The notes under the pieces were generated by a model. It made no database searches. It saw only the letters and a program-made list of their open reading frames with translations, and was not told the DNA's origin. Of a stretch of DNA of 18,903 nt, positions 1 to 6,761 are shown piece after piece; the first letter of the stretch is position 1, and every line of letters starts with the position of its first letter. The position numbers and the translations under genes were made by a program. The stretch is from contig CAYUYM010000047.1 of the NCBI GenBank assembly GCA_964449305.1, forward strand, positions 1 to 18,903, read 5' to 3'. The DNA is from CAYUYM01 sp964449305 (GTDB lineage Bacteria; Bacteroidota; Ignavibacteria; SZUA-365; CAYQST01).

Positions 1-44
1 GCCTCTACAACGGCTCCTTCGACGTCACCGCCGCTTACAACTGA
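1..44 (+). CDS. 3' end of an unidentified protein gene (partial)
   Basis: The frame starting at base 3 reads LYNGSFDVTAAYN and stops with TGA at 42-44. It is followed within about 25 bases by a strong hairpin, as expected for a gene end. The start lies outside the window, so the product cannot be named. The alternating polar/aromatic ending would fit a beta-rich exported protein, but thirteen residues are too few to claim that. Another frame stops at 47-49, so the reading frame is itself uncertain. Confidence 0.35.
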   Translation, partial: LYNGSFDVTAAYN

Positions 45-66
45 TCTGAATCCCCGCCTCACCACG

Positions 67-108
67 CACAAACGCAAAGCGCCCCTCCGGGGGCGTTGTG
101 CGTTTGTG
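67..108. terminator. Long GC-rich hairpin, probable bidirectional terminator
   Basis: Bases 67-76 pair perfectly with 99-108 (10 bp). After single bulged bases, 77-78 pair with 96-97 and 80-85 pair with 90-95, leaving the four-base loop TCCG. The lower stem carries an AAA/TTT run, so both strands give a short U-rich tract. It lies between the end of the plus-strand gene at 44 and the end of the minus-strand MscS gene at 148, so it could stop transcription from both sides. Confidence 0.7.
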
Positions 109-133
109 GAGTGTGGCAGAGACGCCACACTCC
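108..133. terminator. Second perfect hairpin downstream of the MscS gene
   Basis: GGAGTGTGGC at 108-117 pairs perfectly with GCCACACTCC at 124-133, with a six-base loop. It sits 14 bases past the stop of the minus-strand MscS gene and shares base 108 with the preceding hairpin, so the two would form a tandem pair or compete. On the minus strand this is the first structure that transcription from MscS meets. Confidence 0.55.
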
Positions 134-147
134 ACGTCCATTTACTG

Positions 148-1173
148 TCAGGAGTCGTCGCGGAGCAGACGCAGGACGGGGTTTGCCAGGTGGATGCCCT
201 CCTCCGCGAGACGGCGGACAAGGCGGCGGCGCAGAGCGTCGGTCACGGCGAACTGGCTCTCGAAGGAGGTGATTTCGACGTAGAGCGTGAAGTCCATGGA
301 CGACGGCGAGAAGCCGGGGTTGAAGCGCAACACGGGATCGGCATCGGGTTTCATCCCTTCGATCTCGGTGCGGGCCATACGGGCCGTATCCAGCACCACG
401 GCATCAAGCAGATCGATGTCTGTACCATGCGCCACGCTCACACCAATGCCGACGCTGGTGTGGGGGTTGACCACCGTGTAATTCACCACGATGCTCTGCG
501 CCATCTTCACGTTGGGCACGATGATGAGGTTGTTGTTGAGCTGCAGGATGGTGGTGTGTCGCCAGGTGATGTCGTTCACCGTGCCCTCGTGACCGGACTC
601 GATCTTCACATAGTCGCCGACACGGATGCGCTTGGCGAGGACGATGTACAGGCCGGAGAACAGGTTGCTCAACGTGTCCTGCAACGCAAGGGCCACGGCG
701 AGTCCTCCCACTCCGAGGGCGGTGAGCGCCGGCGCCACCGACACCCCGAAGGTGTTGAGCACGAAGGCAAGGCCGATCAGTCCGACTCCGGCGTAGATCA
801 TCACGCGGATCAGGGATGTGCTCTGCACAAGCTGCGGGTGCCGCAGGGTGAGGAGCTTGTAAAGGCTGTCGAGGATGGTGCCGACAACGATCACCAACGT
901 GAGCGTGGTGATGATGACGCCGAGCATCTCGCTCTTCACCATCCATGGAACGTCCCCGAATCGGACGACGCGGAAGATGTACCAGAGGGAGACGGAGATT
1001 GCGAGCCAGAAGAGCCGTTTCCGGATGTGCCCCACCACCACATCGTCGTCCTCCATGGGCGTCTTCCGCGCCCACGTGAGCAACGCCCTGCCGACAATGA
1101 CACGCAGGATGATGCCGACGGCCATGCCGACGGCGAGGATGATCAGGGATTCAATGAGGGCTTCCATCGTCAT
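148..1173 (-). CDS. MscS-family mechanosensitive ion channel
   Basis: Inner-membrane channel of the MscS family, which opens under membrane tension to release solutes after hypo-osmotic shock. The 341-residue protein has hydrophobic segments at about 4-28, 52-70, 85-104 and 121-139. A glycine/alanine-rich pore helix follows at about 147-175 (ALTALGVGGLAVALALQD), the family hallmark. The MscS beta domain (RVGDYVKIESGHEGTVNDI) spans about 184-240, with an alpha/beta C-terminal domain after it. With extra N-terminal helices it resembles the mid-sized members of the family. Two in-frame ATGs exist, at 1173 and 1167. GAGG lies 7 bases before the second, so 1167 (339 residues) may be the true start. 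It is last in a minus-strand cluster, 27 bases after the decarboxylase gene, and is followed by hairpins. The family call is firm; ion preference cannot be read from sequence. Confidence 0.95.
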   Translation of the reverse strand: MTMEALIESLIILAVGMAVGIILRVIVGRALLTWARKTPMEDDDVVVGHIRKRLFWLAISVSLWYIFRVVRFGDVPWMVKSEMLGVIITTLTLVIVVGTILDSLYKLLTLRHPQLVQSTSLIRVMIYAGVGLIGLAFVLNTFGVSVAPALTALGVGGLAVALALQDTLSNLFSGLYIVLAKRIRVGDYVKIESGHEGTVNDITWRHTTILQLNNNLIIVPNVKMAQSIVVNYTVVNPHTSVGIGVSVAHGTDIDLLDAVVLDTARMARTEIEGMKPDADPVLRFNPGFSPSSMDFTLYVEITSFESQFAVTDALRRRLVRRLAEEGIHLANPVLRLLRDDS

Positions 1174-1200
1174 ACCTCGGGGGACTCGGGAGTGATGTGA

Positions 1201-2580
1201 TCAGCGCCCGCCAAGGGCGAGTGTCTCAAGGATGGAGACGAACTCCGAAGCGTGGACACCCTGCCCTGGCTTCATGAGCACGGAGCGCAGAACAGTGGTC
1301 CACTCACGGTCGGGCGTCACCTCGGGATAGCGTGTGGTGATGAGCTCGGTGCGCACCCGCAGTTTGCTCAGGTACAGCGCGGTCTCCGGATGCTGCCCGG
1401 CTTGGACGAACAGGCGGTCGCTTGCCTCGGTCATGGCGGAAGCCGACTCCGCGGATGGAAAGTACACGACGATGTCGAGCTGCGGTTCGAGGAGCAGAGA
1501 CAGCCCTGCCGACACGCGCACGGCGAAGGCGAACTCGCGGGCGTTGCTTCGGCAGGCGCGCAGTACGTCGCCAAGTCCGTCACTCCCGTGCAGGGGCAGG
1601 CATTGCAGCGTGAGCCACAGTGCTGCGGCCGCGGCGCCGGCCCGCGAACACTCGAGGCTGATCTCCCCCAGATGCAACTCGTCGGACGTGAAGTACGTGT
1701 ACGGGGAATCGTGCCGGTAGAAGCGCCCGACGGATGGATCGGCGAAGACGAGGCACCCGCAGCCGTAGGGTTGCAGGCCGTGCTTGTGGGGATCGACCAC
1801 GATGCTGTCGGCATGCCGCAGGGCGCCAAAGACAGCTCCATCCGTATCGTCGGGATCCGAACCGGCGATGAGGGTGAAGAACCCGCCATAGGCCGCGTCG
1901 GCGTGGATGCGGAAACCGAGATCGGCCTTCATGGCCACGAGCTCGTGCAGCGGATCGAGGGTGCCGAGTCCCGTGGTGCCGATGGTGGCGACCACGGTCC
2001 CCACATCTTCTGACAGACAGATGTGCCGCAGCGCGTCGAGGTTCATACTGCCCTGCATATCCGAGGGCACCTCGATGCACCGCACGCCGAGCACCTGACA
2101 CATGCGGCGATGCGTGTAATGCGCCTGATCCGACACGGCAATGGCGCGCCCGGGGTGGAGTTCCCGTGCGATCCACAGCGCCTCAAGGTTGGCGATGGTG
2201 CCGGAGGATGTGAGGTGCCCCAGATGCGTTTCGTACCCGAACATCGCGGCGATGTCGGCCACCACCTCCTTCTCGATGCGCCCCGTGGCTGGGCCCCCGT
2301 CCAGCGCATGGTTGTTGGGGTTGATGAGCATGGCCGCGAGGTATCCCATCACCGCCACCGGATGCGGCGGCTTGAGCATCTGCCCGATGTACTGCGGATG
2401 GAAGAAGGGGTAGTTGTCGTCGAGCCGCGTGAACAGCTCCGTCAGGGATGAACGAAGCTGTTGCTCATCGACCATCAGCGAGGGATGCGGCTCGAACTCC
2501 GGCCATCGCGCACAAAAGGAGGCGTGAGCGTTCAGAATGTCCGGGATGACGGCAGACAGATCGGGATGGATCATGGTCAC
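1201..2580 (-). CDS. Group II pyridoxal-phosphate-dependent decarboxylase
   Basis: Cytosolic PLP enzyme of the group II amino-acid decarboxylase family (glutamate, aromatic amino acid, diaminobutyrate and aspartate decarboxylases). Visible landmarks, numbered from the GTG, are SSGTIANL at 125-132 (phosphate binding), His154 in DQAHYTH (expected to stack on the PLP ring), HADAAYGG at 227-234 (the Asp that pairs with the pyridine nitrogen) and DPHKHG at 263-268 with Lys266 as Schiff-base lysine. At 459 residues it is of normal length for a bacterial member. The longest frame starts with GTG at 2580, but ATG two codons later (2574) is at least as likely; neither has a clear ribosome site. It lies between an indolepyruvate oxidoreductase-like gene and the MscS gene on the same strand. 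The substrate cannot be decided from sequence; an aromatic amino acid or aspartate is possible. Confidence 0.9.
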   Translation of the reverse strand: MTMIHPDLSAVIPDILNAHASFCARWPEFEPHPSLMVDEQQLRSSLTELFTRLDDNYPFFHPQYIGQMLKPPHPVAVMGYLAAMLINPNNHALDGGPATGRIEKEVVADIAAMFGYETHLGHLTSSGTIANLEALWIARELHPGRAIAVSDQAHYTHRRMCQVLGVRCIEVPSDMQGSMNLDALRHICLSEDVGTVVATIGTTGLGTLDPLHELVAMKADLGFRIHADAAYGGFFTLIAGSDPDDTDGAVFGALRHADSIVVDPHKHGLQPYGCGCLVFADPSVGRFYRHDSPYTYFTSDELHLGEISLECSRAGAAAAALWLTLQCLPLHGSDGLGDVLRACRSNAREFAFAVRVSAGLSLLLEPQLDIVVYFPSAESASAMTEASDRLFVQAGQHPETALYLSKLRVRTELITTRYPEVTPDREWTTVLRSVLMKPGQGVHASEFVSILETLALGGR

Positions 2581-2705
2581 GTCGTGGTTGTTGGAGGGAG
2601 GGGATTCACTCGGTCAGGGATGAAATGCACGGTGAACGATGGGCATGGCGGGCATGGGATGGACACCGATGACACGCAGGAGCGGGCGTTGCCGGAGGAG
2701 GCCGG

Positions 2706-3842
2706 TCACCGGCCATCTGCATCATGCCCCGGATGCAGGAGCAGGCGGCCCAGCCGGTCGATGAGGATGGAGGGGGTGAGTCCGCCCTCCTCGGGAATGC
2801 CGTTCAGCGTGGAGGGGAAGCGCTTGCCCCACACCTCGGGTGTCCGCCCGCCCGATTGGCGGGCATCGTGGAGGATCTCCTTGATCTGCGCCTCGACAAA
2901 CCCGCGTTTCTCCTCGATGACGATGAGCCGATCCACCCGGCGTGAAAACTCCAGGAGGATGCGCTCGTCGACGGGCCAGGTGCAGGCGAGCTTGAGAAGC
3001 GGGAAATGGTGATCACTGCCGAGCTCATGGAGCGCATGCCGCAGGTAGTTGTAGGCGTTGCCGGAGGTGACAAAGCCCGTGCGCGCCTCGCCAGCCTCGA
3101 TGCGGTCGAGCCGGGATGCACGCAGCGCCTCCATGAAAAGCGGCATGCGGCGTTGCAGGAGGTCGCGCTCCATCCAGGCGGAGTTGGGCGGCACGGCCAC
3201 GCGGCGATGGAGCTCGATGGCGGCGGTGTCGATCGCGACACGTGCATGCAGGTTGATCGCAGGAGCGATGTTCTCCCGGACAACAACAGTGCCGCCACCG
3301 TCGGCCTGGTTCGTGGTGACGATGCAGCCGACGAGCATCTGTGACGCACGGCTCAGCTCGAAGGCGGCGGCGATCCAGTCCTTGATCTCCTGATTCGACG
3401 ATGGCTCGATGACGGGGATCTTGGCCGATGAAAACGTGAGGCGCGAATCCGCACCCACCTGGGTGCTGGAGAGCGCGGGGTCGTCGCCCGCGACGCACAG
3501 TGTGGCTCCATCGCGTTCCGGGGCCGTGTAGTTGACGATCGCGAGACCGTCGAGCGCCACGTAGACCCCGACGCTTTTCATCACCGTCATGGCCCGCACA
3601 CCGGGGATGGACATGGCCCCGTGGAGGATGGCGGCCGACTGGTTCTCGTTGTTCGCGATGACGGCGCGTATGCCCTGGTCGCGGAACATCTCCTGGTTTG
3701 CCTCGATGATGTCGAACACCGAGGCCACCGGAGAACCCGGGTAGCCGGTGATGAGCGCCACGCCCGCCTCCAGGGCACCCTTGACGATCAGCTCGTTGCC
3801 GTCGAGGACGGCGGTTCCGGAGGAGAGAAGGATTTTCGACAT
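2706..3842 (-). CDS. Indolepyruvate ferredoxin oxidoreductase alpha-like protein lacking the TPP and ferredoxin domains
   Basis: Related to the N-terminal half of IorA, the alpha subunit that oxidises aryl-2-oxoacids to aryl-CoA with ferredoxin. The POR_N-type pyrimidine-binding domain covers about 13-185, with YPGSP at 34-38, the presumed cofactor-activating Glu66 in NNENQ, the MKSVGVYVALDGL stretch and GDDP at 119-122. A PFOR domain II-like region (CTWPVDERIL...VIEEKRGFVEAQI) covers about 250-330. The protein ends at 378 just after GGLTPSIL, where ordinary IorA (about 600 residues) continues into the CPGCPHR motif, the TPP/Mg domain and a 4Fe-4S ferredoxin domain. Those parts are absent, and only about 125 bases separate the stop from the next gene. 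It may work with a separately encoded TPP subunit or be a decaying gene. ATG at 3842; only a weak AAGG lies upstream. Confidence 0.82.
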   Translation of the reverse strand: MSKILLSSGTAVLDGNELIVKGALEAGVALITGYPGSPVASVFDIIEANQEMFRDQGIRAVIANNENQSAAILHGAMSIPGVRAMTVMKSVGVYVALDGLAIVNYTAPERDGATLCVAGDDPALSSTQVGADSRLTFSSAKIPVIEPSSNQEIKDWIAAAFELSRASQMLVGCIVTTNQADGGGTVVVRENIAPAINLHARVAIDTAAIELHRRVAVPPNSAWMERDLLQRRMPLFMEALRASRLDRIEAGEARTGFVTSGNAYNYLRHALHELGSDHHFPLLKLACTWPVDERILLEFSRRVDRLIVIEEKRGFVEAQIKEILHDARQSGGRTPEVWGKRFPSTLNGIPEEGGLTPSILIDRLGRLLLHPGHDADGR

Positions 3843-4003
3843 TGTCGCAGAGCCTTGATACTGTTGGGCGCCATGGCAGTGGATGTCGTCCGAGGCCTGA
3901 TGAATGGGGCGCCGGCGACACGCTCCTGCACGTTTTGATCCGAGTCAAAATAACAAAAAATTCCAGCATCGATGGTGCTCCACCACTCACCGGAAAACCC
4001 GTC
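3843..4003. promoter_or_regulatory. Divergent intergenic region between the ior-like gene and galT
   Basis: These 161 bases separate divergently transcribed genes and must hold both promoters. An AT-rich island at about 3933-3965 stands out in GC-rich DNA. It contains an FNR/CRP-like dyad, listed separately. No convincing -35/-10 pair was identified in either direction, and galT has no clear Shine-Dalgarno sequence. Confidence 0.45.
3935..3948. promoter_or_regulatory. Candidate FNR/CRP-family operator (TTGAT-N4-GTCAA)
   Basis: The sequence TTGATCCGAGTCAA matches the FNR consensus TTGAT-N4-ATCAA at nine of ten defined positions. It sits in a longer dyad at 3933-3950 with TTTTGA and TCAAAA arms and a symmetric central CG. 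It is centred about 100 bases before the ior-like start and about 62 bases before the galT start, a usual activator range. The regulator is inferred from the site alone; no FNR gene is in the window. Confidence 0.45.
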
Positions 4004-5029
4004 ATGTCCGAATTCCGCCAGAACCATGCGACCAGGGAATGGGTGCTCATCGCGCCCGAGCGTGCAGCCCGCCCACACGATGCCTCGCTTCACCTCATCC
4101 CCCGCGCACCCGTTGCGCAGCGGGACGACTGCCCCTTCTGCCCGGGCAACGAGGACAGGACGGGAGCCGAACTCTGGAGAGCCGGGCCGCTGGCATCCGA
4201 TTCAGTCAGCGGAACAGCGACAGTGCAGCATGCATGGAGCGTGCGCGTGGTGGAGAACAGCTTTCCCGCATTGACGCCCGATACAAAAATGCAGCGCGTG
4301 CCGGTGGGCATGTTCCTGAAGGCCACTTCCCACGGACGCGCCGAAGTGGTGATTGAATCACCTGTGCACTCTGACCGTTGGCCCACGTATTCCACTGAGC
4401 AGATCGTGACCATTCTTCACGCCTATCGCGATCGCTCGCTGGACATCGCCCTCATGCCGGAGATCGCGATCGTCATGCTCTTCAAAAACCATGGAGCGAC
4501 GGCAGGCACATCGCTTGAACACCCGCACTCACAGATCATCGCATCCCCCATCATCCCGCCCCACATCCGTGATCCCATACAGAAGGCTGCGGCGCATTAC
4601 GACACACACGGCACCTGCGTCTACTGCGACATCATCGCCGAGGAGCTGCGCCAGCGTGAGCGCGTCTTCGCGGAGAACGCCTCCTTCGTCGCATTCTGTC
4701 CGTTTGCCTCACGATCGCCGTATGAAATGCGCATCTACCCGAAGCGTCACACGGCGAGTTTCGGCTGGATTCTCGATGACGAGGTGGAGGCGCTGGCATC
4801 CATCCTCCGCACGCTGTTCCATCGCATGAACGCCGTGCTTGGCGATGTCGACTACAACTTCATCATCCGCTCATCCCCGATCGGGGATGAGGATGTGCGC
4901 CACCTGCACTGGTATTTCGTGCTGATTCCCAAGCTCGGCCACCCGGCGGGGTTCGAGATCGGTTCGGGGATCTTCATCAACACCTCCACACCTGAGGCCT
5001 GCGCCAGCATTCTGCGCGAAGCGGGATGA
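4004..5029 (+). CDS. galT: Galactose-1-phosphate uridylyltransferase (GalT family)
   Basis: Leloir-pathway enzyme that exchanges UMP between UDP-glucose and galactose-1-phosphate through a uridylyl-histidine intermediate in the cytosol. From the ATG at 4004 it has 341 residues, normal for the family. The opening (MSEFRQNHATREWVLIAPERAARPH) is typical. Zinc ligands are likely Cys43 and Cys46 (CPFCPGNE), His122 (SPVHSDRW) and His173. The active site is HPHSQ at 173-177, with His175 as the expected nucleophile; Ser replaces the Gly of E. coli HPHGQ. A second CxxC is at 205-208. The C-terminal half repeats the HIT-type fold and ends in HLHWYFVLIPKLGHPAGFE. The open frame continues upstream to 3842, but those residues are unlike the family and would overlap the divergent gene, so 4004 is preferred. 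No other galactose gene is nearby; a related sugar-phosphate nucleotidylyltransferase is possible. Confidence 0.88.
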   Translation: MSEFRQNHATREWVLIAPERAARPHDASLHLIPRAPVAQRDDCPFCPGNEDRTGAELWRAGPLASDSVSGTATVQHAWSVRVVENSFPALTPDTKMQRVPVGMFLKATSHGRAEVVIESPVHSDRWPTYSTEQIVTILHAYRDRSLDIALMPEIAIVMLFKNHGATAGTSLEHPHSQIIASPIIPPHIRDPIQKAAAHYDTHGTCVYCDIIAEELRQRERVFAENASFVAFCPFASRSPYEMRIYPKRHTASFGWILDDEVEALASILRTLFHRMNAVLGDVDYNFIIRSSPIGDEDVRHLHWYFVLIPKLGHPAGFEIGSGIFINTSTPEACASILREAG

Positions 5030-5088
5030 CGCGGACGGAGTCGGTCGGACGATTCACTGATGATGGGAAGAAGTGAAGTGATCGACAC

Positions 5089-5121
5089 CATGGGCGCTCA
5101 GGTTCCGGCCATCTGCCCATG
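5089..5121. terminator. Weak inverted repeat between convergent genes
   Basis: CATGGGC at 5089-5095 can pair with GCCCATG at 5115-5121 across a 19-base loop, between the ends of galT (5029) and the DUF1501 gene (5145). The position suits a shared terminator. The loop is long and there is no T tract, so support is weak. Confidence 0.25.
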
Positions 5122-5144
5122 CCCGTCACGCCCATGCGGAGCAC

Positions 5145-6731
5145 TCATCGACGGAGCATCTTCATCGACGTCTGCATGCCTCCGGTTTCGAGTCGGCAGA
5201 TGTACAGTCCCGCCGGCAGATCCGCGGCGTTGAAGCGGCGCTCGTGGATGCCGGGGGAGAAGCGATCCGCGGCGAGCAGTGCAACACGGCGACCCGCGGC
5301 ATCATGAACGGTGAGCGTGGCCTCGGCGGTGGCACCGATGGAGAAGCGGATGGTGGTGGATGAGAGGAAGGGATTCGGGTGGTTCTGTTCGAGAGCAAAG
5401 CCCGCTGGCATGCCGGTGTCGGCGATGCCGGTGGATGTGGTGATGAGAGGAAGCGGGGCGAAGTCGCGCAGCAGGATGCCGCGTGAATCGTCGACGCTCA
5501 TGCCGAACCACTGCTGGAGAATGGCGGAGTAGATCTGCCGGTAGTCGAACTGCATCTTCAGGTTGCCGTTGTCGAGGTTGGTGAGGCTGGGATTGCCTCC
5601 GACAACACCGCCGCGGACCCTGCTGCCGAAGAGGAACACCGGAGCGGCGGTGCCATGGTCGGTGCCGTGGGAGGCATTGGAGACGACCCGTCGTCCGAAC
5701 TCTGAAAAGGTCATGCCCAGCACACGATCATCGACACCCAGGAGAGCGCAGTCGGTCATGAACAGGGACACGGCATCGGACAGGCGGCCAAGGAGCTTTG
5801 CGTGAGAGCCGAGCGTGGTGTCGACTGTGGGCGAGGTCTGCACCTGTCCCGAATGCGTGTCGAACCCGCCGAGACTGACGACGTAGATGCGCGTCTTGAG
5901 GCCGCCACCGATGAGACGTGCCACGATCCTGAGCTGATCCGCGAGAGGGTTCGTCCCGGCCGTCGGCCAGGTCGCCTTGTTGGCCGCCTTGTCGGCTGCG
6001 GCCTTGATGACGGTGGAGAACTGCTGGGCCTCCTGCTGGATGTGCCGGATGTAGGTAAGCTCGCGGCCGGCCGGAGTCTGCGGCGGGTCGTCCGTGCCGC
6101 CGCCTGGCACGCCATTGACGAGTGCGTAGAACGCATCGGGATCCTGGATGGCGATGGCCATCATCTGATCCGGCCCCTGCAGGGAGGTGGACACGACGGC
6201 CCCGATCTGGATGGCGAGGGGATCGGGCATCGCGGGGTTGGGGTAGCCTTCGGGGTAGCCGGGGTAATCGATGTCGAGGAAGCGGCCGAGCCAGCCGTCA
6301 CGCAGGTACTCGTTGTAACTGGATCCGGAGAGCCAGATGTCGGTGGCGCGGAAATGCGAGAGGTTCGGGTTCGGGTAGGACACGCCCTGGATCACGGCAA
6401 GTTTCCCAGCCTGGTACAGGGACGCCATGCCTGTCATGATCGGATGGAGGCCCGTTTCCGGTGTGAGGGCGAGGGCGGCGTTTTCCGGTATGGCGATGTT
6501 GGCACGGGCAGCGGTGTAGGCCGGGTACTGATCCAACGGGATCACGGTGTTGAGCCCATCGTTTCCCCCCGTGAGCTGGACAAGGACGAGGATGCGATCG
6601 GTGGCCGAGAGCGCGGCTGCGAGGCGCTCAAGAGCGGGGGCGCGGCTGAAGGCTTTGACGGGCAGGCCATTGAGCAGGATCGGAAGGGTGATGACCGGGG
6701 CGGTGCGTTTCAGAAAATCGCGGCGTTTCAT
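5145..6731 (-). CDS. DUF1501 family protein with Tat-type signal and C-terminal T9SS sorting domain
   Basis: DUF1501 protein, function unknown; as I recall the family belongs to the alkaline-phosphatase/sulfatase-like superfamily. The N-terminus has a twin-arginine motif (RRDFLK, 3-8) and a hydrophobic stretch to about 27, which looks like a Tat signal. Family landmarks are GGNDG at 55-59, FDTHSGQ at 290-296, FSEFGRRV at 342-349 and GTDHGTAAP at 356-364. Residues about 446-528 form a type A T9SS sorting domain (ALEQNHPNPFLSSTTIRFSI, HDAAGRRVALL, LPAGLYICRLETG), which predicts passage across the outer membrane and surface attachment or release. GGAG lies 8 bases before the ATG at 6731. It follows the DUF1800 gene by 30 bases in one operon; these two families are commonly paired. 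Confidence 0.93.
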   Translation of the reverse strand: MKRRDFLKRTAPVITLPILLNGLPVKAFSRAPALERLAAALSATDRILVLVQLTGGNDGLNTVIPLDQYPAYTAARANIAIPENAALALTPETGLHPIMTGMASLYQAGKLAVIQGVSYPNPNLSHFRATDIWLSGSSYNEYLRDGWLGRFLDIDYPGYPEGYPNPAMPDPLAIQIGAVVSTSLQGPDQMMAIAIQDPDAFYALVNGVPGGGTDDPPQTPAGRELTYIRHIQQEAQQFSTVIKAAADKAANKATWPTAGTNPLADQLRIVARLIGGGLKTRIYVVSLGGFDTHSGQVQTSPTVDTTLGSHAKLLGRLSDAVSLFMTDCALLGVDDRVLGMTFSEFGRRVVSNASHGTDHGTAAPVFLFGSRVRGGVVGGNPSLTNLDNGNLKMQFDYRQIYSAILQQWFGMSVDDSRGILLRDFAPLPLITTSTGIADTGMPAGFALEQNHPNPFLSSTTIRFSIGATAEATLTVHDAAGRRVALLAADRFSPGIHERRFNAADLPAGLYICRLETGGMQTSMKMLRR

Positions 6732-6761
6732 GCTGGTGTCTCCGTGTCGTGCATCGATGGA

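Noticed and set aside
106..1200. 364-codon open frame on the plus strand across the MscS gene
   Set aside because: It is antisense to a clear MscS gene and its protein is full of His, Asp and Gly, typical of a shadow frame in GC-rich DNA.
2610..2700. Possible remnant of the missing IorA TPP domain after the truncated gene
   Set aside because: A shifted minus-strand frame reads CHRCPSHAR, faintly like the IorA CPGCPHR motif, but the match is loose, nothing follows it, and chance is the better explanation.
3842..4003. N-terminal extension of GalT upstream of 4004
   Set aside because: The extra 54 residues have no resemblance to the family, run to the divergent start codon and overlap the FNR-like site; GalT proteins begin near the ATG at 4004.
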